Shown here in pieces: positions 28,111 through 38,893 of a stretch of 64,000 nt of DNA; position 1 is the first letter of the stretch, and every line of letters begins with the position of its first letter. The notes under the pieces are model-generated. The model was not told where the DNA came from. It worked only from the letters and a program-made list of their open reading frames with translations, and did no database searches. The position numbers and the translations under genes are program-made. The stretch spans positions 62,001 through 126,000 of the forward strand of contig JADHPM010000001.1 of NCBI GenBank assembly GCA_016778465.1, in the 5' to 3' direction. This stretch comes from Methylophilaceae bacterium (lineage in GTDB: Bacteria; Pseudomonadota; Gammaproteobacteria; Burkholderiales; Methylophilaceae).

Positions 28111-28511
28111 TTTTTTAGAATCTTGCTTAATTTTTGTTTAAGCGGGGAAGAATTTAGTTTCTGGGCAAGTTTTTCTAATTGAGAGCGACCCAAATTTTTT
28201 ACTTTCGCTCGGTCTACCCTTAACTGGCTTTTGTTGGGATTCACCTTAACCTTCAAATCCTTTATGAGTAGGTTGTCTGCGCTAAACTGTTTTAAGAATT
28301 TTGGTTTAAGCAATTTTAATTGGTTTGCCATCACATTACTTGAAACTTCAACAATCATAATTTGGTCCATCAGATTAATTACCCTGACTTCCGAATGTTG
28401 GGAAATGGGCAGCAACTTTTTAAGCTGGTAATCACAAGCATCTATTTGCTCTTTTTTTTTCTTTATATTAGAAAAAAAATCGTTTTGGAATAACTTTTTG
28501 ATGGGTTCCAT
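28107..28511 (-). CDS. dciA: DciA-like DUF721 protein
   Basis: A 134-residue DUF721-family protein. Family members (DciA) load the replicative helicase in bacteria that lack DnaC/DnaI. The central segment VRVINLMDQIMIVEVSSNVMANQLKLL matches the family pattern of a conserved domain of alternating strands and a helix. The tails are basic and probably disordered (SSPLKQKLSKILKK). It lies beside the M23 peptidase and secA, a common betaproteobacterial neighbourhood, transcribed divergently from them. Function is by family inference. Confidence 0.75.
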   Translation of the reverse strand: MEPIKKLFQNDFFSNIKKKKEQIDACDYQLKKLLPISQHSEVRVINLMDQIMIVEVSSNVMANQLKLLKPKFLKQFSADNLLIKDLKVKVNPNKSQLRVDRAKVKNLGRSQLEKLAQKLNSSPLKQKLSKILKK

Positions 28512-28553
28512 ACTATAATGCTACCTTATTTTTTTTTATCTAATTCTAAATTA

Positions 28554-29447
28554 ATGCGAATTTACTTTCTCGGTAAAAACACAAAAAAAACTAAGAGTTT
28601 TAGTCTTGAGCTTTTTATTTTTGCGCTCCTCATTTTTATTGGCATAACGTTTTACATTGCTCATCAATATGCACAAAACCTGATTCTTTTATCGACACAA
28701 GATAAAGAAAGTTTTGATCAGCTCGATGTCGTTGATACAGCCCAATTAAATGCTAAAGAATTACATATGTTTGTTAGGCAAATTAGTGAACTGCATACCC
28801 GCTTGGAATACATTGATCAGCAAACGGAAAGAATACAAAAAGTAATGAAGAAGCAAATTGTTGGAAAAGAAAAATTTCCCAAGCTTGATAAAAAAGATCA
28901 GACAAATGCTGCGGGCGGACCATTTATCAATAATGATTTGGAAGAAACTGATGTTAGGCAAGGCCTAGAAATTTTACTCGCCAGTGTTGGAAAACGTGAA
29001 AACTTATATAATCAGATGGAAGCAATGATGTTGAAAGAATCAGTTCTTAAGGTTACATTACCTTCCCTATATCCTGTTAACGCCCCGTATCGGTCATCAA
29101 GTTACGGTTGGAGAAACGATCCAATTCTAGGTATCCGTGCTTTTCACAACGGATTAGACTTTAGTGCATCTAAAGGAGAAGCAATTAAGGTTACCGCAAG
29201 CGGGATTGTTAAGCGTGTTGGAAAGGCGCCTGATTATGGAAATTTTGTGGTTGTAAGTCATGGCGATCAACTAGAGACACGTTACGCGCATGCATCCGAA
29301 ATTTTAGTGAAAGAGGGAGATATTGTTGAACGTGAACAAGTTATAGCATTGGTAGGCAATACTGGCCGCTCCACCGGTCCTCATTTACACTATGAGATCC
29401 GCTATAAAGGTCGCCCACTCGACCCCCGTCAATATTTGAAGAAATAA
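28554..29447 (+). CDS. M23-family metallopeptidase with N-terminal membrane anchor
   Basis: A bitopic or exported peptidase acting on peptidoglycan, or a LytM-domain activator. From ATG 28554 it encodes 297 residues; an upstream ATG at 28518 adds 12 non-family residues. One membrane span lies near residues 17-38. A helical region (about 55-120) with coiled-coil character follows, then the LytM domain with Zn-binding HNGLD and HLHYE motifs, both intact, so activity is expected. It sits three bases before secA. Confidence 0.92.
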   Translation: MRIYFLGKNTKKTKSFSLELFIFALLIFIGITFYIAHQYAQNLILLSTQDKESFDQLDVVDTAQLNAKELHMFVRQISELHTRLEYIDQQTERIQKVMKKQIVGKEKFPKLDKKDQTNAAGGPFINNDLEETDVRQGLEILLASVGKRENLYNQMEAMMLKESVLKVTLPSLYPVNAPYRSSSYGWRNDPILGIRAFHNGLDFSASKGEAIKVTASGIVKRVGKAPDYGNFVVVSHGDQLETRYAHASEILVKEGDIVEREQVIALVGNTGRSTGPHLHYEIRYKGRPLDPRQYLKK

Positions 29448-29449
29448 TT

Positions 29450-32128
29450 ATGTTAAAAAAATTAATTACAGGCTTGTTTGGAAGTCGCAATGAACGTTTA
29501 CTTAAGGATTATGGAAAAAAAGTAACCATGATCAATTCGTTAGAGGCAGACTTCCAAAAGTTAAAAGAAGTTGATTTTAAAAAGAAAACTGAAGATTTTA
29601 AGAAACGCTTTAGTTCAGGTGAAAAGTTAGACGAATTTCTTATTGAGGCTTTTGCGCTTGTTCGCGAGGCCAGTGTTAGAACCATAGGATTGCGCCATTA
29701 TGATGAACAATTAATGGGGGGTATGGCGTTGCATGAAGGAAAAATCTCTGAGATGAGAACTGGTGAAGGTAAAACCCTTGTTGCAACTCTCGCAATATAT
29801 CTAAATGCTCTTGCGAATAAAGGAACGCATGTTGTCACGGTGAATGATTATTTAGCAAAACGTGATGCAGAGTGGATGGGTAAAATTTATGAATATCTCG
29901 GGCTCTCGGTTGGGATTAATCTATCTAGAATGCCAGGAGACCAAAAACAGAAAGCATACCAATCTGACGTAACCTATGGAACGAACAATGAATTTGGTTT
30001 TGATTATCTAAGAGATAATATGGTTTATAACGCTGAGGATCGTGTGCAACGACCACTCAATTTTGCTGTAGTTGACGAGGTTGATTCTATCCTCATTGAC
30101 GAGGCTAGAACCCCACTAATTATCTCAGGGCCCTCTGAACATAATATTGATCTTTATTCAAAAATTAATAACGTTGTACCCAAGTTAATTAAACAAGAGA
30201 AACAAGATGGTGAGGGTGATTTTTGGATTGATGAGAAGGCACACCAAGCTATCTTGTCCGAAAATGGGCACGAAAAAACAGAAAAAATTCTCTCAGAGCT
30301 AGGCTTGCTTGAGAAAGGCTCTAACTTATATGACCCATCAAATATTAGTCTGTTGCATTATGTAAACTCTGCATTAAAAGCACATTACCTTTTTATACGT
30401 GACAAAGATTATGTTGTTAAAGACGGAGCAATTACAATTGTAGACGAATTTACGGGTCGTATGATGCCTGGGCGAAGGTGGTCAGATGGTTTGCATCAAG
30501 CTGTAGAGGCAAAAGAGAAAGTGACCATTCAAAAAGAAAATCAAACCATGGCAGGAATTACCTTCCAGAACTATTTTCGTATGTATGACAAATTATCTGG
30601 AATGACTGGTACAGCGGATACTGAGGCTGAAGAATTTAATCAAATTTATGGCCTAGAAACGGTCATTATCCCTCCCCATAAAATGACGGTTCGAAAAGAT
30701 AACATTGATAAGATTTACCGTACTACTGAGGAACGTTATGAGGCGGTCTTAAATGATATTATTGATTGTCATAAAAGACAGCAGCCGGTCCTAGTTGGCA
30801 CAACTTCTATTGAGAATTCAGAATTGATCTCTAAGCGCTTGACCAAGGCAAAACTAAAACACCAAGTTCTAAATGCTAAGCAACATGAGAAAGAAGCAAA
30901 TATTATCGTCCAAGCGGGTCAGCCAGGTATGATAACGATTGCCACTAATATGGCAGGTCGTGGAACGGATATTGTCTTAGGAGGAAATATTGAACCTGAG
31001 ATAGAAGTATTGGAATCTAAAAAAATCGATAATAGCAAAAGAAAAAAACAAATAGATGAGTTAAGAAAAGATTGGCAGTTGCGTCATCAATCAGTAATAG
31101 AAGCGGGTGGATTGCACATTATTGGTACAGAGCGACATGAATCTAGACGAATTGACAATCAACTTAGAGGTCGATCTGGTCGTCAAGGTGACCCTGGTTC
31201 AAGTTCATTTTATTTATCTTTAGAGGATCCTTTATTAAGGATTTTTGGGTCCGATCGTGTGGCTACAATCATGGATAAACTCGATATGCCAAAAGGTGAA
31301 CCGATTGAGCACAATTGGGTTAACCGATCAATTGAGGGGGCGCAAAGAAAAGTTGAGGGTCGAAACTTTGAGATCCGTAAGCAATTGTTAGAATTTGATG
31401 ATGTTCCAAATCAGCAACGCAAGGTGATTTATGAACAAAGAAACGATATCCTTGATAGCTCAGATTTAGTAGAGACCGTTGATCGTATTATAAATGACGT
31501 GCTTGAGCAGACAGTTTATGAATATATGCCACCTGAGAGTGTTGAGGAGATGTGGGACTTACCTGCTCTAGAAAAGAGATTATTAGCAGACTATGGTCTT
31601 GATGAGAAAATAAGTGATTGGCTCAAAAAAGATCCGAATCTACCAATCGAAGATATCATCAAGCAAGTTCAAGGCAATGCTTTAAAGAGTTACCGTTTTA
31701 AAGAAAAAGTAGCTGGAAAAGAAGCCTTACAACATTTTGAACGCTCCGTAATGTTGCAAATTTTTGATCATCATTGGCGATCGCATTTGTCGGCACTTGA
31801 TCATTTAAGGCAGGGGATTGGTTTACGAGCTTATGGGCAAAAAGATCCTAAACAGGAATTCAAAAAAGAAGCATTTAGTCTATTTGAACAATTGTTAGAG
31901 ACTATTAAATTTGAAATTACGCGAGTGTTAATGTTGGTTGTTGTGAAAGATGAGAAGGAAGCAAAAAGAATTGATCAAGAAAATCAAACAAAACTTGCAG
32001 CAGCTCAATCCAACCGTGATAAAGCGGAGCAAAAAAATACAACTAATCAAGTCAAAGTTGGTCGTAATGACCCATGCCCTTGCGGTAGCGGTAAGAAATA
32101 TAAACATTGTCACGGAGCATTGATTTAA
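29450..32128 (+). CDS. secA: preprotein translocase ATPase SecA
   Basis: SecA is the motor that drives unfolded preproteins through SecYEG. The 892-residue protein has the Walker A MRTGEGKT, the [19 protein letters not shown] segment, a [11 protein letters not shown] motif, [13 protein letters not shown], and a C-terminal Zn-binding SEC-C tail ([12 protein letters not shown]) that contacts SecB and ribosomes. Length and domain order are normal. No SecM-like arrest gene precedes it; the M23 peptidase does. Its TAA overlaps the ATG of the DUF1289 gene. Confidence 0.98.
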   Translation: MLKKLITGLFGSRNERLLKDYGKKVTMINSLEADFQKLKEVDFKKKTEDFKKRFSSGEKLDEFLIEAFALVREASVRTIGLRHYDEQLMGGMALHEGKISEMRTGEGKTLVATLAIYLNALANKGTHVVTVNDYLAKRDAEWMGKIYEYLGLSVGINLSRMPGDQKQKAYQSDVTYGTNNEFGFDYLRDNMVYNAEDRVQRPLNFAVVDEVDSILIDEARTPLIISGPSEHNIDLYSKINNVVPKLIKQEKQDGEGDFWIDEKAHQAILSENGHEKTEKILSELGLLEKGSNLYDPSNISLLHYVNSALKAHYLFIRDKDYVVKDGAITIVDEFTGRMMPGRRWSDGLHQAVEAKEKVTIQKENQTMAGITFQNYFRMYDKLSGMTGTADTEAEEFNQIYGLETVIIPPHKMTVRKDNIDKIYRTTEERYEAVLNDIIDCHKRQQPVLVGTTSIENSELISKRLTKAKLKHQVLNAKQHEKEANIIVQAGQPGMITIATNMAGRGTDIVLGGNIEPEIEVLESKKIDNSKRKKQIDELRKDWQLRHQSVIEAGGLHIIGTERHESRRIDNQLRGRSGRQGDPGSSSFYLSLEDPLLRIFGSDRVATIMDKLDMPKGEPIEHNWVNRSIEGAQRKVEGRNFEIRKQLLEFDDVPNQQRKVIYEQRNDILDSSDLVETVDRIINDVLEQTVYEYMPPESVEEMWDLPALEKRLLADYGLDEKISDWLKKDPNLPIEDIIKQVQGNALKSYRFKEKVAGKEALQHFERSVMLQIFDHHWRSHLSALDHLRQGIGLRAYGQKDPKQEFKKEAFSLFEQLLETIKFEITRVLMLVVVKDEKEAKRIDQENQTKLAAAQSNRDKAEQKNTTNQVKVGRNDPCPCGSGKKYKHCHGALI

Positions 32129-32316
32129 TGGATGATTTTAAAGATCAGTCAACAGTGGAGTCTCCATGTGTTGGCGTTTGCCAGTATAACGACGAAGAGG
32201 TTTGCCAAGGTTGTTTTAGAACATCAAAAGAAATCACCGATTGGTTTGATATGAGTAACGAGGACAAAGCTAAGGTTATTGCGCTTCTTCCCGCGAGAAT
32301 GGAAGAGCTTTTCTAA
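32128..32316 (+). CDS. DUF1289 small cysteine-rich protein
   Basis: A 62-residue protein with four cysteines in the pattern CVGVCQ...VCQGCFRT, followed by the EITDW segment that marks the DUF1289 family; these four cysteines suggest metal binding. The molecular role is unknown. ATG 32128 shares a base with the secA stop. An in-frame start at 32107 lies inside secA and is rejected. It overlaps the convergent nth gene by four bases. Confidence 0.85.
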   Translation: MDDFKDQSTVESPCVGVCQYNDEEVCQGCFRTSKEITDWFDMSNEDKAKVIALLPARMEELF

Positions 32317-32942
32317 TTTTTTTCCTTAAATTCACATAACGCGTTAATTACGCATGTGCTGCACAATGGGTTTTGCGCCTTACATACATAGCGACCGTGC
32401 AAAATAAGCAAATGATGGGCATCAATTAAAAATTTTTTTGGGGTCAATTTTGTTAGTCGCTTTTCAACATCCAATGGGGTTTTACCAGTCGCCAATTTAA
32501 TTCTGTTGCCAAGGCGGAATATATGAGTATCTACAGCAATAACCGGCTCTTTAAAGATGGTGTTCAGAATGACATTTGCAGTTTTTCTGCCGACTCCCGG
32601 AAGGCTCTCTAAAATAGTGCGGTTATTTGGAACTTCGCCATCATGATCGTTATGTAAAATTTGGCTGGTGCTGAGTATGTTTTTAGCTTTTGTTTTGTAA
32701 AGCCCTATGGTCTTTATTAAAGATTCAATTTTTTCTAACTTTAATTGACTAAGTTTTGAAGCAGTATCAGCAATTTTAAATAATTTTTTTGTGACCTTAT
32801 TAACCGATATATCAGTGGCCTGAGCAGATAATATAACCGCGATTAGCAGTTGAAAAGGAGTTCGGTAGATAAGCTCAGTTTTTGCATTAGGGATACTTTG
32901 CTTTAGTAGAGAAAATATTTTTTCTCTTTTTTGATAGTTCAT
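32313..32942 (-). CDS. nth: endonuclease III
   Basis: Nth is a DNA glycosylase/AP lyase that removes oxidised pyrimidines in base-excision repair. The 209-residue protein has the helix-hairpin-helix LPGVGRKTANVIL with the catalytic Lys, the catalytic Asp in AVDTHIFRLGNRI, and a C-terminal 4Fe-4S cluster motif (C-x6-C-x2-C-x5-C, in CKAQNPLCSTCVINALC). It overlaps rsxE by four bases, the same linkage as in E. coli rsxABCDGE-nth. Confidence 0.97.
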   Translation of the reverse strand: MNYQKREKIFSLLKQSIPNAKTELIYRTPFQLLIAVILSAQATDISVNKVTKKLFKIADTASKLSQLKLEKIESLIKTIGLYKTKAKNILSTSQILHNDHDGEVPNNRTILESLPGVGRKTANVILNTIFKEPVIAVDTHIFRLGNRIKLATGKTPLDVEKRLTKLTPKKFLIDAHHLLILHGRYVCKAQNPLCSTCVINALCEFKEKN

Positions 32943-33574
32943 GACGATGATTTTTTTTGATCAATCCAGTTTGTTATGGCTATTAGAAACGCCAGTCCTA
33001 AAAAGGCGCCTGGTGGCAATACAGCAAGTAAGAATCCATCAGCAGAATTAAAGAATTGGATGTTAAAATCACGATAGGCCTCACCAAAAATAAGGTGTAA
33101 TCCCGAAAACAAAGTACCTCTGCCAAAAAACTCTCGCATACCCCCCAGAATCGCAAGAATGATACATAAGCCCAATCCCATGAAGAGGCCATCATAAACA
33201 GAGGGAAGAAGTGGATTCTTGGAGGCAAATGATTCGACTCGAGCTAAGACAATACAGTTAGTAACTATAAGAGGAATGAATATCCCTAGAGTTTTGTAGA
33301 GGGGTTCAGCATAAGCATGGATAGTTAAATCGATGATAGTCACAAGGGCTGCAATGACTAATATAAAGACTGGTACACGAATCTCGCTTGGTATAAATCG
33401 TCTAATGGGGGCAATAGATGCGTTAGAAAAGATCATGACAAAAATAGTCGCAAGCCCAAGACTGACTCCATTTACAACGGTAGTTGTTACTGCCAGAGTA
33501 GGGCAAAGTCCAAGTAGCTGAATTACACCGGGGTTTTGTTTCCATAACCCATCAATAGCAGCTTGCTTAAACAT
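32939..33574 (-). CDS. rsxE: RNF/RSX electron transport complex subunit E
   Basis: RsxE/RnfE is one of the paired membrane subunits of the RNF complex, which couples ferredoxin/NADH electron transfer to an ion gradient or, as RSX, keeps SoxR reduced. The 211-residue protein has six predicted spans and the family segments NPGVIQLLGLCPTLAVTTTV and PLIVTNCIVLARVESFA with conserved Cys residues near the 2Fe-2S site shared with RsxA. It overlaps rsxG by eight bases and nth by four. Confidence 0.95.
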   Translation of the reverse strand: MFKQAAIDGLWKQNPGVIQLLGLCPTLAVTTTVVNGVSLGLATIFVMIFSNASIAPIRRFIPSEIRVPVFILVIAALVTIIDLTIHAYAEPLYKTLGIFIPLIVTNCIVLARVESFASKNPLLPSVYDGLFMGLGLCIILAILGGMREFFGRGTLFSGLHLIFGEAYRDFNIQFFNSADGFLLAVLPPGAFLGLAFLIAITNWIDQKKSSS

Positions 33575-34202
33575 CGTTAAAACCTAACATCTTTTTATTT
33601 TCTTCAAAGTATTTAAGCGCGTTATATAGCGCCTTTATAACAGCTCGAGGTGTAATTGTAGCACCAGTCATATAATCAAATTCCCCTTGATCTTTTTTAA
33701 CTGCCCATTTTTTTTCATGAGTGGTTTTGAATGATTTTGACTGAAAAATATCAATCCAGTTTGTCTTTTCCTTATCGATGTAATCACCCAACCCTGGCGT
33801 CTCTTGATGTTTAATGACTCTAGTATTAATGATTTCTGCATTTTTATTAATAGCAACCAACAAAAAAATATCTCCAGAATATCCGTCAGGAGCCCTTACC
33901 TCAAGGATGACAGCTTTGTTCATATTATTATTTTTAACCAGATAAAGTTGGGTTGGTTTTTTATTTTTTAATAAAATATTTGACTCAATTTCGATGAAAT
34001 CTTTTTCAATATCATTATCATAAACCTCGTTGGAGACCAACTCTAATAGCAGTTTTCGTTTCGCTTCAGCCTCACTTTTCTGAATAATAGGACTTGTTGT
34101 TTCAAAAAAATATCCAAGGAAGGCGGAAAAAATAAGTCCAAACAAAGTCATTATGAAAACTGTTTGAAAAATTATTTTCTGATGCGACAGAAACTTACTC
34201 AT
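33567..34202 (-). CDS. rsxG: RNF/RSX electron transport complex subunit G
   Basis: RsxG/RnfG is a single-span subunit with a periplasmic domain carrying covalent FMN. The membrane span is near residues 10-32, and the flavinylation motif is TGATIT, whose last Thr would bind FMN. From ATG 34202 the protein has 211 residues; a TTG two codons upstream is the alternative. The start overlaps the rsxD stop and the end overlaps rsxE. Flavinylation requires an ApbE enzyme, which is not in this window. Confidence 0.94.
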   Translation of the reverse strand: MSKFLSHQKIIFQTVFIMTLFGLIFSAFLGYFFETTSPIIQKSEAEAKRKLLLELVSNEVYDNDIEKDFIEIESNILLKNKKPTQLYLVKNNNMNKAVILEVRAPDGYSGDIFLLVAINKNAEIINTRVIKHQETPGLGDYIDKEKTNWIDIFQSKSFKTTHEKKWAVKKDQGEFDYMTGATITPRAVIKALYNALKYFEENKKMLGFNDV

Positions 34203-35184
34203 GACCAAAAACTTTCGGTTGTGAGAGTTTATCTATAAGGGGTACACATATGTTGGCAAAGATAACAGCAAAAGCAATACCCTCAGGGTAACCTCCAAAA
34301 ACTCGGATAACATAAACTAAAGTTGCAATTAAGATGGCAAAGAATATTTTTCCATTTGGCGTTGTTGGTCCGCTCACTGGGTCTGTAATAATAAAAAATG
34401 CAGCTAACATGGTCCCACCATTAAGTAGATGAAATTGAAATGGAGCAAATTGGTTAGGATCAATTAAATGAAAAATTGAGGCGATCACAAATAAGGTCAC
34501 CAGATATGTCAATGGCAAATGCCAAGTAATCACCTTGGTTAAAAGTAAAATAATTCCACCAATAAAGAAACCAAAACTAACCCATTGCATTTGAGTTAAT
34601 TTGGCAATAGGCTCATTCATAATTTGCGAGACATTTTTTCCTTGAAGCAATTCGGTTTTTAAATAATCCAACGGAGTTGCTGAGGCAATGGCATCATAAT
34701 TATCTATTCCACCTAGGAAGATAGAAAGTGATAATCCCATATCATTAATATGGGAGGGATTTTGCCATTTTGTCATAACGGCAGGAAAGCTAATTAATAA
34801 TATTGCATAACCTATCATTGCAGGGTTGAAGAGATTTGAACCAATACCCCCATAAAAATGCTTTGCAACCACGATAGCAAACAATGTACCTAATACTGTG
34901 ATCCACCACGGGGCAATGGACGGGATAGAGAGCGCTAATAACCATGCAGTGACAACAGCAGTATAATCTGTAAGAAAAATTTTGGCTGGAAGTTTACGAA
35001 TTTTTAAAATAATAAATTCAGCGAAAATTGCAGTTATGGTTGCGATGAGCACATTTAATAAAATACCTAAGCCAAAGAAGTGTATATAAAGAAAGAGACC
35101 CGGCAGTAAAGTCAATAGAACCAAAAGCATTATAGTTGAAACACTACTTGAGCCTTGTACAAATGGAGATTGAAGATTAATCAC
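34195..35184 (-). CDS. rsxD: RNF/RSX electron transport complex subunit D
   Basis: RsxD/RnfD is a polytopic membrane subunit homologous to NqrB and carries a second covalent FMN. The 329-residue protein has about ten spans and the FMN motif SATPLD near the middle, where the Thr is the expected linkage. The DPVSGPTTPNGK segment near the C-terminal third is typical of NqrB/RnfD proteins. It overlaps rsxC by four bases and rsxG by eight. Confidence 0.95.
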   Translation of the reverse strand: MINLQSPFVQGSSSVSTIMLLVLLTLLPGLFLYIHFFGLGILLNVLIATITAIFAEFIILKIRKLPAKIFLTDYTAVVTAWLLALSIPSIAPWWITVLGTLFAIVVAKHFYGGIGSNLFNPAMIGYAILLISFPAVMTKWQNPSHINDMGLSLSIFLGGIDNYDAIASATPLDYLKTELLQGKNVSQIMNEPIAKLTQMQWVSFGFFIGGIILLLTKVITWHLPLTYLVTLFVIASIFHLIDPNQFAPFQFHLLNGGTMLAAFFIITDPVSGPTTPNGKIFFAILIATLVYVIRVFGGYPEGIAFAVIFANICVPLIDKLSQPKVFGHE

Positions 35185-36713
35185 TGCTCTTCACCACCAG
35201 CTTCAATACGTTTGAGAGCATCAGCAATAGCTTTTCTTTTTTCCTCAATGAGTTTTGTTTTGTCTTCATTTGAGGATTGTTCGCGTCGCAATGCATTTCT
35301 CTCGGCTCGTTCTTGTTTTTCACGTTCCAGTCTTAGAATACGGAACTCATTTCTTTCTCGGGCAATATTTGCTTGCTCTTGCTCCTGTCTTTCTTCAATA
35401 ATTTCACTTTTAGCAAAACGATAGTACTGCACCAGGGGAATATTGCTTGGACAAACATACGAGCAGCAACCACATTCAATACAATCAAATAAGTTGTATT
35501 CCTCAGCCTTTTCAAGTTGTTTAGATTTACTAAACCAAAAGAGCTCTTGCGGTTGAAGTTGGACAGGACAAGCCTCTGCGCAGCGAGCACAACGAATGCA
35601 GGGTAGGACGGGTTTTTTTTCCTCAACCATATCAGGCTCTGAACTAATAATGCAATTCATCGCCTTAGTAACGGGAACATTAATACTTGGGAGTTTGAAT
35701 CCCATCATAGGCCCCCCCATAATAAACGTATTGTTCTTGATAACTTGACCCCCAGCAGCATCAATTATTTCTTTCAGCGGGGTTCCGAGTAATACTTCAT
35801 AATTTCTTGGCGACCTTAAGTTGCCAGTGATGGTGACTATTCGCGATATTGAAGGCTCACCAAATTCAAGAAATCGGTAGATAGCAATAATTGTTGCAAC
35901 ATTAAACATTTGAATACCGTAATCGCTAGAACGTTGACTTTTAGGAATTTTAATACCTTTGAGTAAGTAAATTAGACGTTTTGCATCACCACTAGGATAA
36001 ATTGTGGGTACGATTTTAAGAAAGATATTTTTTTCATTTTCAATTGCCTTCGTTAGAAGATTAATTGCTACAGTTTTATTGTCTTCAATTCCAATAACGC
36101 TTTCTTCGACACCTAATATCTCATGAACTAACTTTATTCCCAAAATAAGCTCATTGGTTTTCTCGCGCATGAGCATGTCGTCACAAGTAATATAGGGCTC
36201 ACATTCTGCAGCATTGATAATAAGTGTTTTAAGTGAGTTTTCTGCTTTGCCATGATTAAGTTTAAGGTGAGTAGGAAATGCGGCCCCGCCAAGACCAACT
36301 ATTCCTGAACTTAAAAGAAGTTTATTCACCTTTTCAAGGTCAATCTTTTTCCAGTTAGTTGGCTTTATTTGTACCCATTTATCTTTTCCATCCGGCTCAA
36401 TTTCAACACAGAAGTCCGGTAATCCTGATGGGTGAGGGATGAGTTGTTTTTCAATGGATAAAACTTTTCCAGATGTAGGTGCGTGAATTGCAGCAGAAAC
36501 GTTGCCATCAGCCTCAGCAATTAACTGTCCTTTCAAGACATGATCTCCAACAGAAACCTTTAATTTAGCTAATTTTCCAATATGTTGTCTTAAGGGAAGA
36601 ATAATTTTACTTGGCAATCCAAATTGTTTAATTGGGCTGGTTGTTGAAATATTTTTTTTTGTCTTTGCCTGTATACCACCATTAAATTTAAATATCTTTT
36701 CGAAGACTTTCAT
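35181..36713 (-). CDS. rsxC: RNF/RSX electron transport complex subunit C
   Basis: RsxC/RnfC is the peripheral NADH-oxidising subunit with FMN and two 4Fe-4S clusters. The 510-residue protein has the flavin/NADH-binding region around [13 protein letters not shown] and the cluster motifs [12 protein letters not shown] and [12 protein letters not shown] near residues 375-425. The C terminus is a charged helix rich in Arg, Glu and Lys. E. coli RsxC is about 740 residues because of long repeats; this version lacks them. It is overlapped by rsxB and rsxD. Confidence 0.95.
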   Translation of the reverse strand: MKVFEKIFKFNGGIQAKTKKNISTTSPIKQFGLPSKIILPLRQHIGKLAKLKVSVGDHVLKGQLIAEADGNVSAAIHAPTSGKVLSIEKQLIPHPSGLPDFCVEIEPDGKDKWVQIKPTNWKKIDLEKVNKLLLSSGIVGLGGAAFPTHLKLNHGKAENSLKTLIINAAECEPYITCDDMLMREKTNELILGIKLVHEILGVEESVIGIEDNKTVAINLLTKAIENEKNIFLKIVPTIYPSGDAKRLIYLLKGIKIPKSQRSSDYGIQMFNVATIIAIYRFLEFGEPSISRIVTITGNLRSPRNYEVLLGTPLKEIIDAAGGQVIKNNTFIMGGPMMGFKLPSINVPVTKAMNCIISSEPDMVEEKKPVLPCIRCARCAEACPVQLQPQELFWFSKSKQLEKAEEYNLFDCIECGCCSYVCPSNIPLVQYYRFAKSEIIEERQEQEQANIARERNEFRILRLEREKQERAERNALRREQSSNEDKTKLIEEKRKAIADALKRIEAGGEEQ

Positions 36714-37276
36714 GACACCCGCCTTTCAGACGATTTATCAATTTTATAAACAGGATATTTCCACTTCCAGTTTTCAGCATTTTCCTCAATTGGGGTCATA
36801 TCTATGCAGTCAACAGGACAAGGAGGAAGGCACAATTCGCAGCCAGTGCACTCTTTTTCAATAATGGTATGCATATGTTTTGCAGAGCCCAGAATGGCAT
36901 CTACGGGACAAGCTTGAATGCATAGCGTACATCCTATACAAGTTTTTTCATCAATAACAGCTACTGATTTAGGTTTAGGCTCGCCATGCTCAGCATTTAA
37001 GGGCTTATATTCCACCCCGAGCAGATCTGCCAGTTTGTGAATTCCCTCATCACCACCTGGTGGACACTGATTGATGTCAGCAGCTCCATTGGCAATTGCT
37101 GTGGCATAGGGCTTACAACCTGGAAAACCACATTGACCGCATTGTGTTTGAGGTAAAATAGAATCAATCTTGTCAATAATAGGGTCACCTTCTACTTTAA
37201 ATTTAATAGATGAAATTCCTAAAATTATTCCAATTAGTGCAGCAAGAAAAATAACAATGAGTATTGAGGTCAACAT
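36710..37276 (-). CDS. rsxB: RNF/RSX electron transport complex subunit B
   Basis: RsxB/RnfB is a ferredoxin-like subunit that carries electrons on the cytoplasmic face. The 188-residue protein has an N-terminal membrane span, a four-Cys cluster region ([16 protein letters not shown]) and two ferredoxin motifs, [15 protein letters not shown] and [15 protein letters not shown]. It shares one base with the rsxA stop and overlaps rsxC by four bases. Confidence 0.96.
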   Translation of the reverse strand: MLTSILIVIFLAALIGIILGISSIKFKVEGDPIIDKIDSILPQTQCGQCGFPGCKPYATAIANGAADINQCPPGGDEGIHKLADLLGVEYKPLNAEHGEPKPKSVAVIDEKTCIGCTLCIQACPVDAILGSAKHMHTIIEKECTGCELCLPPCPVDCIDMTPIEENAENWKWKYPVYKIDKSSERRVS

Positions 37277-37857
37277 TAACGATCAAGCCCTATGAAGCCC
37301 ATAAAGGCAAGACTCATCAGTGCTGCGGTTGTCATTGCAATCGCAGAGCCACGAAATACTTTTGGTACGTCAGCTCCATCAAGACGCTCTCTTAAGGATG
37401 CAAAAAGAATCAGAACAAAGGAGAATCCTACAGCCCCTCCAAAGCCAAAAATTGCAGATTCGATGAGTGTATGACTCGCTTGGGCATTTAAAAGGGGAAT
37501 ACCTAGCACAGCACAATTGGTTGTAATTAAGGGTAGAAAAATACCAAGCATTTTATAAAGCAGCGGAAAATTCTTTTCCATTAACATTTCGGTAAACTGG
37601 ACCACAGCTGCAATGACAACTATAAAAGTTATTGTTCGCAGGTATATTAAATCATTTGGTTCTAGCAAGTAGTGGTTAATTGCCCAGCTTGTCATTGAAC
37701 CGATTGTGAGGACAAATGCTGTAGCAGCAGACATACTAATTGAAGTCTCAAGCTTCTTTGACACCCCCATAAAAGGGCATAATCCTAGAATTTTGGTGAG
37801 CACGATATTATTCACTAAAACCGTACTTATAATTATTAAAATGTAGCTATTTGACAT
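37276..37857 (-). CDS. rsxA: RNF/RSX electron transport complex subunit A
   Basis: RsxA/RnfA is a six-span membrane subunit paired with RsxE and homologous to NqrE. The 193-residue protein has [19 protein letters not shown] and [13 protein letters not shown], the two segments bearing the conserved Cys residues. It is the first gene of the rsxABCDGE-nth operon. A TATAAT lies at 37866-37871 on the minus strand only about nine bases before the ATG and no Shine-Dalgarno sequence is evident, so a nearly leaderless mRNA is possible (inference). Confidence 0.95.
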   Translation of the reverse strand: MSNSYILIIISTVLVNNIVLTKILGLCPFMGVSKKLETSISMSAATAFVLTIGSMTSWAINHYLLEPNDLIYLRTITFIVVIAAVVQFTEMLMEKNFPLLYKMLGIFLPLITTNCAVLGIPLLNAQASHTLIESAIFGFGGAVGFSFVLILFASLRERLDGADVPKVFRGSAIAMTTAALMSLAFMGFIGLDR

Positions 37858-37909
37858 TATCTAAAATTATAGAGTATTTAAAGCCTTATCTATCTTATTA
37901 TGTTGTAAA

Positions 37910-37921
37910 ATTACGCGTAAT
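37910..37921. promoter_or_regulatory. 12-bp palindrome ATTACGCGTAAT between rsxA and dapA
   Basis: A perfect palindrome with the only CGCG in a very AT-rich 166-base divergent interval. It lies 52 bases upstream of rsxA and about 100 bases upstream of dapA, so it could be an operator serving either gene. No other feature is evident in 37858-38023 beyond possible -10-like AT stretches. Confidence 0.35.
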
Positions 37922-38023
37922 ATAGCAAAATTATTATATAAGTAAAAAGAATATTATTTTATTAATTTATAATTTTTTATTATATAAATGTAGTTGTTGT
38001 CACCGAATTTTCCAAGGATTATT

Positions 38024-38893
38024 ATGTTTCAAGGAAGTATCGTTGCTCTTGTGACGCCAATGAACCCAGATGGTTCTATTGATTACGAGGGTTATCTTAA
38101 GCTTTTAGATTTTCATATTTCCAATGGCTCAGATGGCGTTGTCGTTGTGGGCACGACAGGTGAGGCGCCAACTATTGATTTCGACGAGCATGTCAGTCTT
38201 ATTAAAGAGGCAGTAAGCTTCGTTGATGGAAAAATTCCTGTGATTGCGGGAACAGGTGCGAATTCGACAAAAGAAGCAATATTCTTAACGGAACAGGCTA
38301 AAAAATATAATGCTGACGCATGTTTACTTGTTACCCCTTATTACAATAAACCAAATCAAAAAGGCCTATATGCCCACTACAAGGCAATCAATGATGCTGT
38401 TGATATTCCTCAGATTCTTTATAACGTCCCTTCAAGAACAGGATGTGATCTCACTAATGAAACCATTATTGAGTTGAGCCATCAAAAAAATATTGTTGGT
38501 ATTAAGGACGCAACCGGCGATTTAAATAGAATTGATTTTATTAAAAATAAAGTCGATACAAAATTTGGATTGATTAGTGGGGATGATATTAGTTTTTTGC
38601 ATTTCTTAAAAAAAGGTGGAAGTGCAGTAATATCGGTAACTGCAAATGTGGCACCAAGACAAATGCATATGATTTGCAAAATGATTCAAGAGAAAAAATA
38701 CGGTGAAGCAGAGTCACTCAATGACACAATAAAAAGATTGCATGAGATGATGTTTATCGAACCTAATCCTATTCCAGTCAAGTGGGCTCTTTCACATATG
38801 GGCCTAATTAATGGCATGATAAGACTGCCTATGGTTAAACTTGATCCTATGCATCAAGAGGAATTGTCTAAGTTGATAGATCGTATTAGATGA
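38024..38893 (+). CDS. dapA: 4-hydroxy-tetrahydrodipicolinate synthase
   Basis: DapA condenses pyruvate with aspartate semialdehyde, the first step of the lysine/diaminopimelate branch that feeds peptidoglycan. From ATG 38024, with AAGGA at 38013-38017, it encodes 289 residues. The catalytic residues are in place: Thr44-Thr45 in GTTGE, Tyr133 in LYNVPSRTG and the Schiff-base Lys161 in GIKDATGD. An in-frame start at 37994 is rejected. It overlaps bamC by four bases. Confidence 0.97.
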   Translation: MFQGSIVALVTPMNPDGSIDYEGYLKLLDFHISNGSDGVVVVGTTGEAPTIDFDEHVSLIKEAVSFVDGKIPVIAGTGANSTKEAIFLTEQAKKYNADACLLVTPYYNKPNQKGLYAHYKAINDAVDIPQILYNVPSRTGCDLTNETIIELSHQKNIVGIKDATGDLNRIDFIKNKVDTKFGLISGDDISFLHFLKKGGSAVISVTANVAPRQMHMICKMIQEKKYGEAESLNDTIKRLHEMMFIEPNPIPVKWALSHMGLINGMIRLPMVKLDPMHQEELSKLIDRIR

